Shown: positions 45,817-54,496 of the stretch, in pieces
How the letters are laid out: every line of letters starts with the position of its first letter
Numbering within the stretch: the stretch's first letter is position 1
DNA from: Campylobacter sputorum
GTDB taxonomy: Bacteria; Campylobacterota; Campylobacteria; Campylobacterales; Campylobacteraceae
Length of the DNA: 64,000 bases
Assembly: GCF_002220775.1 (NCBI RefSeq)
Contig: NZ_CP019685.1
Coordinates: 124,001-188,000 of the forward strand
Direction: 5' to 3'
Translations under genes and position numbers: made by a program
The notes under the pieces: model-generated
What the model was told of the DNA's origin: nothing
Database searches by the model: none
What the model saw: the letters and a program-made list of their open reading frames with translations, nothing else

Positions 45817-47079
45817 TTATTTAGTATCACTATTTACACCAGAGATATAAGGTTCATTTGGTATTTTTGAGTTACCACTAATTCCACCACTCAAATTTGA
45901 ATTAGTCGATGATTTTACTTTTTCTTGCAGCCTATTTGCTATATCATTTGGCATTCTTCCATGTCTAAAATTATCTTTTAAGTGCTCTCCGCTTGTTGTA
46001 GCAAGATGTTTTGCAACTCCTCTTACGAGATTCATTCCACCTTTTCCACCCTCTGCTAAGTGAGCTTCTTTAGCTGCATTCATGGCTCTAGTTACGCCAA
46101 TAGATCCGCCAACTCCAGTTGCTACTGCACCAGCTGCCATAGTTGCTACTGCTCTAAATCCAGCACTTGCTCCAGCACTATCTCCTACTGTTCCATTAAA
46201 AACTGCTTCGATAAGTCCAGGTATCATTTTTGTAATCATGCAAAATATTAAAGCCATAACAAATATTTGCAATATAAGATCTACTTCATATTTTGTTAGA
46301 GTATTAAAGTTATTGTTTATAGTTATAATACATAATCCCATTAAAGCTTGAATCATAAATAATTCAATTCCAACTTTTATTGCTGTTATTACCGGATTTA
46401 AACCTATTTCTTTAAATTTCTCTAAACCACCTAACGCCAAAGCAAAGAAAATTATAATGTTCATAATGTAAAATTTAAGATATACTATAAGCAAATCGAT
46501 TGCCATTAAAACAAATGCAATTAAAATAATTAATCCAGCAAAAATTTTAAGAAGACTAAGAGCTATATCAAAATCTAAAGTTTTTAATAATGAAGAAACT
46601 ATTTTGAAAGCACTAGATATTATATTGTCTGGACCAATTCTAATACTGCCACTAACATTGGTTGCAAGTTGTGAAAAGCTATCAAATATTAATTTAAGCC
46701 AATAATCAACATTAAATAGAAATAGCATAACACCAATAAAAATAACTTTTTTAATAAGAGTTGCTAAATATTCTCCAATCTCAAATCCTCGAAGTGCTTG
46801 CATTCCAAAAGTCCAAACTAAGTCAATTGTTACAAGAGTCCAAAAAACATACAAGCAAGCTGATTTTATAATTGGAATCCAGCCTTTTAATCCAATTTGA
46901 AGAGTATTTAAAATTGACTGGCTATTATCTATAGCCAGCGCTTCAGAATTAAGTGTAAATAAAATAAATAAGATAAATAATATTCTTATCTTATTATTAG
47001 AATGTTGGCGACCAAGTTTTATTTGTATCGTATGGATTGTTGATATGATCGTTGCGTAAAAATAGCGCCTTATTTGCAT
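45817..47079 (-). CDS. trbL: conjugal transfer protein TrbL (VirB6 family)
   Basis: A polytopic membrane protein with at least six helices, of the TrbL/VirB6 family (FGMQALRGFEIGEYLATLIKK, NPVITAIKVGIELFMIQALM, TKMIPGLIEAVFNGTV) and a Gly/Ala-rich cytoplasmic tail. A signal-like segment (RILFILFILFTLNSEALA) lies where the mature N terminus should begin. The open frame reaches back to 47136, but I use the last ATG before that segment (47079); even so, it overlaps the eexN-type gene by 83 bases, so a rare start codon nearer 47000 is possible. The product forms part of the inner-membrane channel. Confidence 0.82.
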   Translation of the reverse strand: MQIRRYFYATIISTIHTIQIKLGRQHSNNKIRILFILFILFTLNSEALAIDNSQSILNTLQIGLKGWIPIIKSACLYVFWTLVTIDLVWTFGMQALRGFEIGEYLATLIKKVIFIGVMLFLFNVDYWLKLIFDSFSQLATNVSGSIRIGPDNIISSAFKIVSSLLKTLDFDIALSLLKIFAGLIILIAFVLMAIDLLIVYLKFYIMNIIIFFALALGGLEKFKEIGLNPVITAIKVGIELFMIQALMGLCIITINNNFNTLTKYEVDLILQIFVMALIFCMITKMIPGLIEAVFNGTVGDSAGASAGFRAVATMAAGAVATGVGGSIGVTRAMNAAKEAHLAEGGKGGMNLVRGVAKHLATTSGEHLKDNFRHGRMPNDIANRLQEKVKSSTNSNLSGGISGNSKIPNEPYISGVNSDTK

Positions 47080-47260
47080 TTGCACAATCGATTTGTTCAG
47101 TTTCATTGAATTTCTCCAGCTTCTTGCACTCTGCAACTCTTGCCTTGGCTTCTTCTAAATGTTGAGAGTAATATTCCTTGGTTTTTGCTTCTTCCCCACA
47201 ACCAGTTAAAAAGACTAATAAGCCTAAGCTTAATAAACTGCTTACAAATAACTTTTTCAT
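46997..47260 (-). CDS. EexN/TrbK-type entry-exclusion lipoprotein
   Basis: An 87-residue lipoprotein with signal peptide and lipobox (LLVFLTGC; Cys near residue 21). The mature part, EEAKTKEYYSQHLEEAKARVAEC, followed by CANANKALF, is the pattern of EexN-type proteins (HxEEAxxxxxEC ... CxNAxxA), which block entry of a second copy of the same conjugative element. It occupies the trbK place between trbJ and trbL. Confidence 0.75.
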   Translation of the reverse strand: MKKLFVSSLLSLGLLVFLTGCGEEAKTKEYYSQHLEEAKARVAECKKLEKFNETEQIDCANANKALFLRNDHINNPYDTNKTWSPTF

Positions 47261-47310
47261 TGTATTCTCCTATTAAAATTTTATTTTTATTATACATAAT
47301 TACCCCTTTT

Positions 47311-48189
47311 TTAGAATTTAAATGCTTCTGGGTTTGATGTAGTTTTACCTTTTCCATAAGGTACTCTTGGATCTGGTTTTATTTCAATTTCTTCTTTAGC
47401 TTGTTGCAGTATCCGTTCATTATTTTGCATAGCCATCGCGTTACATAAAAAATAGTTTGCACACGGTTTTAGATCTGGATATTTTTTGATTATAAAATTT
47501 CTAAATTTGGTCGCATTTTTGATATGAAAAAGCTGTTTTGGATTAAAATTTGAGTTTGTTGTGGAGTTTTGGTGAATTCTGTAGTGATATTTTGGCTCTT
47601 TGCTAAGCGCGATAAATTCTGCTTTTGATATGACTTTGTGATAGATCGCTATATCTTCGTATGGTTGATTTTGCGGAAATTTGATCATAAATTCACTTTT
47701 TAATAGCATTTTTGGAAAAAAACAGCCAAAACCATCTTCGCTAAAACAAATTTTATCAAAAACCTCTTTTTGGCTAAAAATTCGCGTCTCATCGCAACAA
47801 AGCACCTTTTGTGAGCCGTCTTTGTTTTGATATAATCCAACCATCGAAATATCAGTTTTAAAACTATCGCAAAGTTCATATAGAGTTTGGATATAATTAG
47901 TCTCAACCCAGTCATCACTATCTACAAAGCTGTAAAATTCGCCTTTTGCGTGATTTAGTGCTAAATTTCTTGCAGCTGCTTGTCCACAATTTTTTTGATG
48001 AAAAACTCTTATCCTGCTATCTTTTTTAGCAAATTCATCACAAATTTCACCACTTTTATCGCTACTTCCATCATTTACCACTAAAATTTCGATATTTTTA
48101 TAGGTTTGATTTATCAGGCTTTTAAGAGAGGTTTTTAAAAATTTTTCGACATTATAAACTGGCACTATTATGCTTATTAAGGGTTTCAA
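47311..48189 (-). CDS. family 2 glycosyltransferase fused to a TrbJ-like tail
   Basis: A 292-residue frame. Residues 1-250 are a family 2 glycosyltransferase: SIIVPVYNVEKFLKTSLKSL, VVNDGSSDKSGEICDEFA, and the DxD-type motif SFVDSDDWVE. The last 45 or so residues, AMAMQNNERILQQAKEEIE then DPRVPYGKGKTTSNPEAFKF, do not look like a glycosyltransferase end. They sit next to eexN and trbL in the place of trbJ and resemble a TrbJ/VirB5 C terminus. The junction is near base 47440. The enzyme could still be active, since the catalytic fold is complete, but it is probably a chance product of recombination. Confidence 0.68.
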   Translation of the reverse strand: MKPLISIIVPVYNVEKFLKTSLKSLINQTYKNIEILVVNDGSSDKSGEICDEFAKKDSRIRVFHQKNCGQAAARNLALNHAKGEFYSFVDSDDWVETNYIQTLYELCDSFKTDISMVGLYQNKDGSQKVLCCDETRIFSQKEVFDKICFSEDGFGCFFPKMLLKSEFMIKFPQNQPYEDIAIYHKVISKAEFIALSKEPKYHYRIHQNSTTNSNFNPKQLFHIKNATKFRNFIIKKYPDLKPCANYFLCNAMAMQNNERILQQAKEEIEIKPDPRVPYGKGKTTSNPEAFKF

Positions 48190-49055
48190 ATGCTATCCTT
48201 TATAAAATTTATCCATTTTTGCGAAACTGCTTGAGGAGTAAAATTTTTGCGTCTTAAATTTGCATTTTTTATAAATTTTTGCCTTAAATTTTCATCTTTT
48301 ATTAAAATTTCTATCTTATCGGCAATCTGTTGAACATAATCAACTCTACATAAAAATCCGTCAAAATTATCTTTTATAAGCTCAATTGGACCTGCGTTGC
48401 AATCTGTTGAGATTCGTGCGATATCGAAAAATATGCTCTCCATCAAAATATTACAAAATCCCTCGGCTCTGCTTGTTACGACGACGATTTTTGCCTTTTG
48501 ATAAACTGTTTGTATATCTTTTATAAAGCCTAAAAATTCGATATTTAATTCTAAATTTTTTGCTAAATTTTCCAAAATTTCTCTTTGATTTCCATCGCCA
48601 GCAATTACGATTTTATAGTTTTTTAAAATTTTAGGATCTATTTTGGCGATTGCTTTTATAAAAATATCAAAACCTTTATAATCTTCCAATCTTCCAGCCG
48701 CTAAAATGAGATTTTCCTTTTTGATATAAAGATCGAATTTCGGATTATTTGACGATTTTTGACAAATTTGTAAAAATTTAGATCAAATTGACTCAAAACT
48801 GAAAGTCCATCTGCAAACGGATATGTTATGCGTTTTAAAATTCGCAAAATCGGGTGTTTTAAAAATGTATGATTGGTGTGTTCGCTGATAAAAATAGCTG
48901 TTTTTAAACCAGTTGAAGCGATTGAAGTTAAATTTAGTGATATTGGGGCTACTAAAAAACAAAGAGCATGGTGTTGTAGAAAATGTTTTTTGGATATTTT
49001 TGTAGCTAATTTTACAAATGATTTTAATGTTTTATACAGATAAAAAGATAAAAAA
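48186..49055 (-). pseudogene. family 4 glycosyltransferase broken by a frameshift
   Basis: A GT-B (family 4) glycosyltransferase. The C-terminal domain (48186-48689) holds the donor site: VVVTSRAEGFCNILMESIFF, IAGDGNQREILENL. Upstream, in the same strand but another frame, LCFLVAPISLNLTSIASTG, IFISEHTNHTFLKHPILRIL and ITYPFADGLSVLSQFD give the acceptor domain. The frames switch near the A5 run at 48772-48776, so one base is missing or extra. The true N terminus is absent near 49055. It overlaps the GT2 gene by four bases. Confidence 0.75.
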
Positions 49056-49392
49056 ATGCCTCAAATGAAGTTTTTGCGCAAAAGAGCTTATATGGATGAT
49101 GCTATATTTGAAGATATTTTTGATGTTTATACAAACGATCAAATACGATCAAGATATATTTTAGATAGTAGCATTGTGGTTAATTTTATAAAAATCAGAG
49201 AAATTTTAATTTCATCAGTTGGTATGATTTTTTTAAAAATAAAATTTTTTATATATTTTTACTGCTAAAGATTATTTTGAATCTAGAATTTATCAAAGTT
49301 TAATTACAGACGATTCATGTATTAAAGAGTATAAAAGTGTATTTGCAAAACTTTTACAAATTATAAAAATTTTAAAAAATAGCAAATTTTAA
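49056..49392 (+). pseudogene. DUF3137-like remnant, usual partner of LemA
   Basis: A plus-strand remnant in two frames. MKFLRKRAYMDDAIFEDIFD followed by VYTNDQIRSRYILDSSIV matches the middle of DUF3137 proteins (FDVYxxDQxxxRYIL). After a break near the T run at 49256, the second frame continues with TAKDYFESRIYQSL and KEYKSVFAKLLQIIKIL. The N-terminal part is absent. Since lemA and DUF3137 genes usually form an operon, this is probably the severed partner of the lemA remnant 9.5 kb upstream. Confidence 0.6.
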
Positions 49393-49457
49393 ATTTATTA
49401 ATACATGCATAAATTTTTCATATATATTTTATTTACTATAGTTGTATATAATTACAT

Positions 49458-49478
49458 AAATAATAATTTTTATTATTT
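49458..49478. promoter_or_regulatory. perfect palindrome in the katA promoter region (Fur/PerR-like)
   Basis: Arms AAATAATAA and TTATTATTT, with TTT between them, 23 bases before the katA ATG. Perfect, AT-rich dyads of this shape are typical of Fur-superfamily sites, and Campylobacter katA is known to be controlled by PerR. The exact protein is inferred. Confidence 0.5.
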
Positions 49479-49501
49479 AATTTAAAATTTAAAGGAATAA
49501 T

Positions 49502-50935
49502 ATGAACAAATTAACTACAACAGCCGGCAACATTATAGCCGATAATCAAAATAGCATAACAGCAGGTAAAAATGGACCTCTTTTAATGCAAGATTACCAA
49601 CTTATAGAAAAACTTGCACATCAAAATAGGGAGAGAATACCTGAGAGAACAGTGCATGCAAAAGGAGCTGGCGCTTATGGAGAACTTGTTATAACACAAG
49701 ATATATCAAAGTATACTAAAGCAAGCTGTTTGCAAAAAGGCGAAAAGACTAAAATGCTTATTCGTTTTTCAACTGTTGCAGGGGAAGCTGGTGCAGCAGA
49801 TGCCGAAAGAGATGTTAGAGGCTTTGCAATGAAATTTTATACAAAAGAAGGAAATTGGGATTTAGTAGGAAACAACACCCCTGTATTTTTTATTCGCGAT
49901 GCTTATAAATTTCCTGATTTTATACATACGCAAAAAAGAGATCCATCTACTCATCTTCGTTCAAATGATGCTGCTTGGGATTTTTGGACTTTGGTACCAG
50001 AAAGTTTGCATCAAGTAACAATTCTTATGAGCGATAGAGGAATTCCTGCAAGTTTTCGCCATATGCATGGTTTTGGAAGCCATACTTATAGTTTTATAAA
50101 TTCAAAAAATGAGAGATTTTGGGTTAAATTTCACTTTAAAACTGCACAAGGTATAAAAAATTTAACAAATAAAGAGGCTGCTGAAGTAATTGCAAAAGAT
50201 AGAGAAAGTAATATTAGGGATTTATATCAAAGTATTGAAAAAGGCGATTTTCCAAGATGGAATTTCAAAATTCAAATTATGAGTGAAAAAGATGCAAAAA
50301 ATTGCGGATTTAATCCTTTTGATTTAACTAAAGTTTGGTCGCATAAAGATTATCCTCTTATAGATGTCGGTTATTTTGAGTTAAACAAAAATCCTCAAAA
50401 TTATTTTAATGAGATAGAACAAGCTACTTTTAGTCCATCAAACATAGTTCCAGGAATTGGATTTAGCCCAGATAAAATGCTTCAAGCTAGGATATTTAGT
50501 TATGCAGATGCACATAGATATAGAGTTGGAACACACTATGCACAACTTCCAGTAAATCGCCCGATAGTCGATGTAAATACTTATACAGTTGGCGGATCTA
50601 TGAATAATGGAATGTATAATGTTGAGAGTAAAAAATACTATGAACCAAATAGTTATAATGGCCCAGCTGAGGATAAAAGTTTTTTAGAGCCAGATTTAGA
50701 GCTTGATGGTGCAGCACAGAGATTTGGTTATGATGATGAGGATTACTACTCACAACCAAAAGCTTTGTTTGACTTAATGAATGATTCTCAAAAATCTCAA
50801 CTTTTTAACAATATTGCAGATAGTATGGATGGAGTTAGTGATGAAGTAAAACAAAGAGCTTTAAAGCACTTTGAAAAAATAGACACAGCTTATGCAAAAG
50901 GTGTTATAGAGGCACTTAATAAAAAATGCAAATAA
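49502..50935 (+). CDS. katA: heme catalase
   Basis: A 477-residue clade 3 monofunctional catalase that decomposes hydrogen peroxide. The catalytic His52 is in [13 protein letters not shown], the conserved Asn is in [12 protein letters not shown], and the heme-iron Tyr is in [14 protein letters not shown]. Length is standard for small-subunit catalases. An AAAGGAATAAT ribosome site precedes the ATG. Its last ten bases overlap the ankyrin gene, which in C. jejuni (Cj1386) is needed to deliver heme to this enzyme. Confidence 0.97.
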   Translation: MNKLTTTAGNIIADNQNSITAGKNGPLLMQDYQLIEKLAHQNRERIPERTVHAKGAGAYGELVITQDISKYTKASCLQKGEKTKMLIRFSTVAGEAGAADAERDVRGFAMKFYTKEGNWDLVGNNTPVFFIRDAYKFPDFIHTQKRDPSTHLRSNDAAWDFWTLVPESLHQVTILMSDRGIPASFRHMHGFGSHTYSFINSKNERFWVKFHFKTAQGIKNLTNKEAAEVIAKDRESNIRDLYQSIEKGDFPRWNFKIQIMSEKDAKNCGFNPFDLTKVWSHKDYPLIDVGYFELNKNPQNYFNEIEQATFSPSNIVPGIGFSPDKMLQARIFSYADAHRYRVGTHYAQLPVNRPIVDVNTYTVGGSMNNGMYNVESKKYYEPNSYNGPAEDKSFLEPDLELDGAAQRFGYDDEDYYSQPKALFDLMNDSQKSQLFNNIADSMDGVSDEVKQRALKHFEKIDTAYAKGVIEALNKKCK

Positions 50936-51390
50936 CAAAAGAAGAAGAGGCAAGGTTTAATGAACTTTGCCTTATGGCAATGGATTTTGCTAGAAAAGAT
51001 GAAGTAGAAACATTAGAAAGTATGATTAAATCTGGTTTAAATGTAAATTTAAAAGATAACAAAGGTAATACTCTTTTGATGATTGCAGCTTATAATGGTA
51101 GTTTGCAAACTTGTAAAATGCTTTTAGAAAATGATGCTTTAGTTGATGAGAAAAATGATCGTGGACAAACTCCGCTTGCAGGAGTTTGTTTTAAGGGTTA
51201 TTTAGATATAGTAAGACTGCTTGTAGAAAAAGGTGCAAATATAGATGAAAACTGTGGTATGGGAATGACACCTTATGCTTTCGCTATTATGTTTGGAAGA
51301 AAAGAAATTGCAAATTATCTTTTAGAAAAATCACAAAATAAATCATCTCTTAAAAAAATGAGTTCTAAAATACTGGGAATTTTTAGATAA
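50926..51390 (+). CDS. ankyrin-repeat protein partnered with catalase
   Basis: A 154-residue protein with about three ankyrin repeats in the middle ([61 protein letters not shown]). It has no signal peptide, so it is cytoplasmic. It overlaps katA by ten bases. In C. jejuni the same neighbour (Cj1386) binds heme and is needed for full catalase activity, so heme trafficking to KatA is the likely task. The C-terminal 15 residues are Lys/Ser-rich. Confidence 0.88.
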   Translation: MQITKEEEARFNELCLMAMDFARKDEVETLESMIKSGLNVNLKDNKGNTLLMIAAYNGSLQTCKMLLENDALVDEKNDRGQTPLAGVCFKGYLDIVRLLVEKGANIDENCGMGMTPYAFAIMFGRKEIANYLLEKSQNKSSLKKMSSKILGIFR

Positions 51391-51403
51391 ATTTCCAGTA
51401 TTT
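51368..51403 (+). terminator. terminator of katA-ankyrin operon
   Basis: AAATACTGGGAAT and ATTTCCAGTATTT form a 13-base stem with one G-T wobble and a 10-base loop, followed by TTTTT. The stop codon of the ankyrin gene lies in the loop. Confidence 0.75.
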
Positions 51404-51536
51404 TTAAATTTAATAAACATATTAAATTTATTATTCTATTTTTTTTATATTTATAAAATCAGCAAAATATCTGCAACATATATTCAAAATTTAAAAAGTT
51501 AAATTTATAAAATCATCTTTTTTATAAATTAAAATT

Positions 51537-51575
51537 AAAGTGTTGAAATATTATAAATTATTAGCAACACTTTTT
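51537..51575. terminator. hairpin at the end of the DASS transporter gene
   Basis: AAAGTGTTG and CAACACTTT form a 9-base-pair stem with a 19-base loop, 22 bases beyond the stop of the minus-strand transporter gene. T runs flank both sides, so it could act in both directions. The stretch 51404-51536 is AT-rich and holds no gene. Confidence 0.5.
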
Positions 51576-51596
51576 ATATTCTAAATATAATTTATT

Positions 51597-53081
51597 TTAT
51601 ACATATCCTAACCAAGCCCAATATGTTGCACTAAATAATAAAATCATTAAGTAGGCTATTATACATAGTGGAATTCCTGTTATGACAAATTGTTTTACAC
51701 TAAAATATCCCGTTGAGTAAGCTATCATGTTTTGTGGCGCATTTACAGGCAGTATAAAACCAAAGCATATTACATATTGTAATATCATTGTAAGACCTAA
51801 AACATTTATATCAGGTGTTTCAACATTTTGTAACACAGATATGATTATAGGTATCATTGCCGCTGCAAGAGCAGTTGCAGAAGCAAAACCAAGATGTATA
51901 ATGATTAAGAAAAAGCCCAAGATTGCCACTAGCATAAGTGCTGACATTGAATTTAAGCCAAATATACTTACAAAATAGTTTGCTAGCCACACTGCAGCTT
52001 TTGTTTGTAAAAGTGCTGTTCCAAGGCTTATGCCAACACCAAAAAGTATGATTGTTCCCCAGTTTATTTTTCCTACAGCATTTTTCCAGTCCATAACGCC
52101 GATTTTTGGTAAAAACATTATAGCAATACCAGCTATTGTAACTGATGCGGTATCAAAAGGATGTAAAGTTTTTTCCGTAGCCCAAAAAAAGAGTAATATA
52201 CATGAAATAACCATAAGTTTTTTTTCATTTATACTTATAGGTCCCATCTCTTCTTTCATTTTTTTTATAGCAGTTTGCCCACCTGGTATTTCATCTATTT
52301 CTGGTGGTAAAATTTTTATAAGTGTAATGTATAGTATTATAGACATAACAGCAGAAAAAGGAGCCGCAGCTATAAACCATTCAAACCAGCTTATATCTGT
52401 TTTTAAAATATCTTTTACAAATCCAATCATTACCATATTTTGTGCTGCTGCAGTTTTTACGCCAACATTCCATAAACTATCTGCTTGTGCAACAGCTATC
52501 ATCATAATTGCAGCAAATGTGGATCCTGCTTTGACACCAAAAGCTCTTATTATGCCTATAACAATAGGAACAACACAAGAAACTCTAGCGGTTGTGCTTG
52601 GGACAAAAAAGCTTAATATACAACCTACTAAAATTACTCCTACAACCATATGTTTAGCTTTTGTGCCTATTTTAGACATAACAAAAAGAGCTATTCTCTT
52701 ATCAAGACCTGTTATAATCATTGCAGCTGACAAGAAAAGTGCTGCCATAACTAAAGCCCATGATGAATTTGAAAATCCTGAAAGCGCTATTTTTATAGCT
52801 TTTGATGTCCCCATCATAATTTGTGGATTTTCTATACTTGGTGCAACACCTAAGCCAAATGCCATAAGGCTTAAAATGACAAAAGCACTGACAGGATAAC
52901 TCATGCATTCACTCATCCAAACAATAATCGCAAATACTAAAATTCCTATCATTCTTTGTCCAGCAATTGGTAAATCAGATGGATTTGGTAACATCCATAT
53001 GATAAACATTGATAAAATGGCAAATATAAGTCCATATTGTTTAGCCAAAGATGGTTTTTGTTGAGAAATTTCTTCAGGCAT
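51597..53081 (-). CDS. DASS-family sodium:anion (dicarboxylate/sulfate) symporter
   Basis: A 494-residue inner-membrane transporter of the divalent anion:Na+ symporter family, with about 12 hydrophobic segments. Family landmarks are the two repeat halves, each with a Ser-Asn-Thr-like hairpin region: FFVPSTTARVSCVVPIVIGI in the first and LPVNAPQNMIAYSTGYFSVKQFVITG in the second. The substrate (a C4-dicarboxylate, tricarboxylate or sulfate) cannot be fixed from sequence. It is a single-gene unit. Campylobacters rely on organic acids as carbon sources, so import of a TCA intermediate is plausible. Confidence 0.85.
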   Translation of the reverse strand: MPEEISQQKPSLAKQYGLIFAILSMFIIWMLPNPSDLPIAGQRMIGILVFAIIVWMSECMSYPVSAFVILSLMAFGLGVAPSIENPQIMMGTSKAIKIALSGFSNSSWALVMAALFLSAAMIITGLDKRIALFVMSKIGTKAKHMVVGVILVGCILSFFVPSTTARVSCVVPIVIGIIRAFGVKAGSTFAAIMMIAVAQADSLWNVGVKTAAAQNMVMIGFVKDILKTDISWFEWFIAAAPFSAVMSIILYITLIKILPPEIDEIPGGQTAIKKMKEEMGPISINEKKLMVISCILLFFWATEKTLHPFDTASVTIAGIAIMFLPKIGVMDWKNAVGKINWGTIILFGVGISLGTALLQTKAAVWLANYFVSIFGLNSMSALMLVAILGFFLIIIHLGFASATALAAAMIPIIISVLQNVETPDINVLGLTMILQYVICFGFILPVNAPQNMIAYSTGYFSVKQFVITGIPLCIIAYLMILLFSATYWAWLGYV

Positions 53082-53225
53082 ATCTTCTCCTTTTTGATGA
53101 TTTTTTGTGATTATTGTGATTATATTGTAAGATATTTAAATTTAATATTATTATTTTTATTTAATTTTATAAATAATGTATAAGTTTATGTAAATATAGT
53201 TACCATAATATTTTAAGGAGAAAAG

Positions 53226-53435
53226 TTGAAAGATAGTATTATATGTTTTTTAATTGCTGTTTTTGTGATAGGATGTACAATAAGTGCCAAAACACCAAGT
53301 AGAGTGATATTAGACGATAATAAAGTTATAATAGATGATGGTCATCATAATGGCAATGGTAAGTTCTGTCCACCAGGCAAGCTAAAAAAGGCAATTGCTA
53401 ATCTATCTGGTTCTAAAGCTATCTTTTATCTTTGA
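53226..53435 (+). CDS. small lipoprotein with FCPPG motif
   Basis: A 69-residue protein that starts at TTG, preceded by AAGGAGAAAAG. The signal and lipobox are LIAVFVIGC (Cys near residue 17). The mature part contains DDGHHNGNGKFCPPGKLKKA, a short motif found at the end of small lipoproteins in other bacteria. Here it is extended by about 16 residues that run into the terminator hairpin, so the normal end may have been lost by a small change. Function not known. It overlaps the AlkD-like gene tail to tail by 33 bases. Confidence 0.7.
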   Translation: MKDSIICFLIAVFVIGCTISAKTPSRVILDDNKVIIDDGHHNGNGKFCPPGKLKKAIANLSGSKAIFYL

Positions 53436-54059
53436 GATAGCTTTAGATTTTATAAATTCATCTTCAAGTTTATTATGTATAAAATCTTCTGTTTTTATTT
53501 TATCTATTATATAGCTTTCGCAAAGTAGCCAAGATATAGCCATTTTAACATAGTAAAAATCACTTTTTTCTTGTGTAATTTTCGTAAAAATTTCATTCAA
53601 ACTATTTAAATTTAAAAAATTTTTCATAAAAAATACATAATAAAATCTGATTTCAAATTCACTTTTTGCATCATAAAAAGAATTCATAAGCTCATAATAA
53701 ATTTCTAAATTTTTATTCTTTTTGATACAAAAAGTATCACATACAGCCCAGTTTGGTATAGTTTTTATAAATTTTTTTGCATATAAAATTTCTAAATTTA
53801 TATCTTTTTGTAAATTTAAAAATATAGCTTTTAGTAGATACTCTTCGTGAAATTTTGGTTCATAAAGTGATAAAAACATTTCTGAATTGTAGTTTTTTGA
53901 AATTTCTTTTGCTATTTTTTTTATGTAAGGAATTTTAACACCAAGTATACTAGCGTTAGCATTTGGAATTAACTTTTTTGAAAATTCCAAATACTTTTTA
54001 TCTCTAAATTTGTTTAATTTTTCTAAAATTTCGTTTTGATAACTCGCACTACATTTCAT
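53403..54059 (-). CDS. AlkD-like DNA alkylation repair protein
   Basis: A 218-residue all-helical (HEAT-like) protein of the AlkC/AlkD family. The N-terminal region reads IPNANASILGVKIPYIKKIA, the centre has IPNWAVCDTFC, matching the AlkD landmark NWAxCD, and the end is YYVKMAISWLLCESYI, then AISKIKDSFRTR. AlkD removes alkylated bases without base flipping. The first 11 bases overlap the 3' end of hemJ, so they are cotranscribed. Enzyme activity is inferred. Confidence 0.8.
   Translation of the reverse strand: MKCSASYQNEILEKLNKFRDKKYLEFSKKLIPNANASILGVKIPYIKKIAKEISKNYNSEMFLSLYEPKFHEEYLLKAIFLNLQKDINLEILYAKKFIKTIPNWAVCDTFCIKKNKNLEIYYELMNSFYDAKSEFEIRFYYVFFMKNFLNLNSLNEIFTKITQEKSDFYYVKMAISWLLCESYIIDKIKTEDFIHNKLEDEFIKSKAISKIKDSFRTR
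53414..53445. terminator. terminator hairpin within the overlapping 3' ends of two convergent genes
   Basis: TAAAGCTATCT and AGATAGCTTTA form a perfect 11-base-pair stem with a 10-base loop. It overlaps the stop of the lipoprotein gene and lies within the last codons of the convergent AlkD-like gene (stop at 53403). Confidence 0.65.
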
Positions 54060-54486
54060 AAGGTTTTACAAGCATAGCCCAAAGAATTATAAACATTATT
54101 ATAGTTGGGACTTCGTTGTATGCTCTAAAAAACTTACCAGATAGCTTGCACTCATTTTTGTCAAATTTTATCATAAAATACCACAAACTTAAATGATACG
54201 CAGTCATTACAACACCACAAGTTAATTTTATATGAAAGTATCCAAGACTCATCAAATCAGGCTTATAAAGAACTATGATTGCAATAGCACTTATGTATGT
54301 TACAATCATTGCTATCCAGCCGATGCCATGAAATAGCATTTTTTCTTGTTTTTTAAGAACTTTTATATAGTCTTTGTTGTCTATATTTTCTGCATGGTAA
54401 ACAAAAAGCCTTGGTTGATAAAAAAGCATTGCCATCCACGATATAAACGCTGCAAAATGCCACCATTTAATCCATTCGTAACTCAT
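54049..54486 (-). CDS. hemJ: protoporphyrinogen oxidase HemJ
   Basis: A 145-residue integral membrane protein of the HemJ/UPF0093 family, with four helices. The N-terminal motif WIKWWHFAAFISWMAMLFYQPRLFVYHAE contains the conserved heme-binding histidine region, and the end has FFRAYNEVPTIIMFIILWAMLVKP. HemJ oxidises protoporphyrinogen IX to protoporphyrin IX, the next-to-last step of heme synthesis. It lies in the same minus-strand group as lspA and glmM, as in C. jejuni. Confidence 0.93.
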   Translation of the reverse strand: MSYEWIKWWHFAAFISWMAMLFYQPRLFVYHAENIDNKDYIKVLKKQEKMLFHGIGWIAMIVTYISAIAIIVLYKPDLMSLGYFHIKLTCGVVMTAYHLSLWYFMIKFDKNECKLSGKFFRAYNEVPTIIMFIILWAMLVKPYEM

Positions 54487-54496
54487 TTTTCTCCTT

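Noticed and set aside
47103-47357. An 84-codon minus-strand frame overlapping the EexN-type gene and the end of the glycosyltransferase
   Set aside because: It overlaps the better supported lipoprotein in another frame and shows no domain or ribosome site.
52030-52899. A 289-codon plus-strand frame opposite the DASS transporter
   Set aside because: Antisense shadow of a membrane protein gene; its hydrophobic sequence mirrors the transporter and it matches no family.
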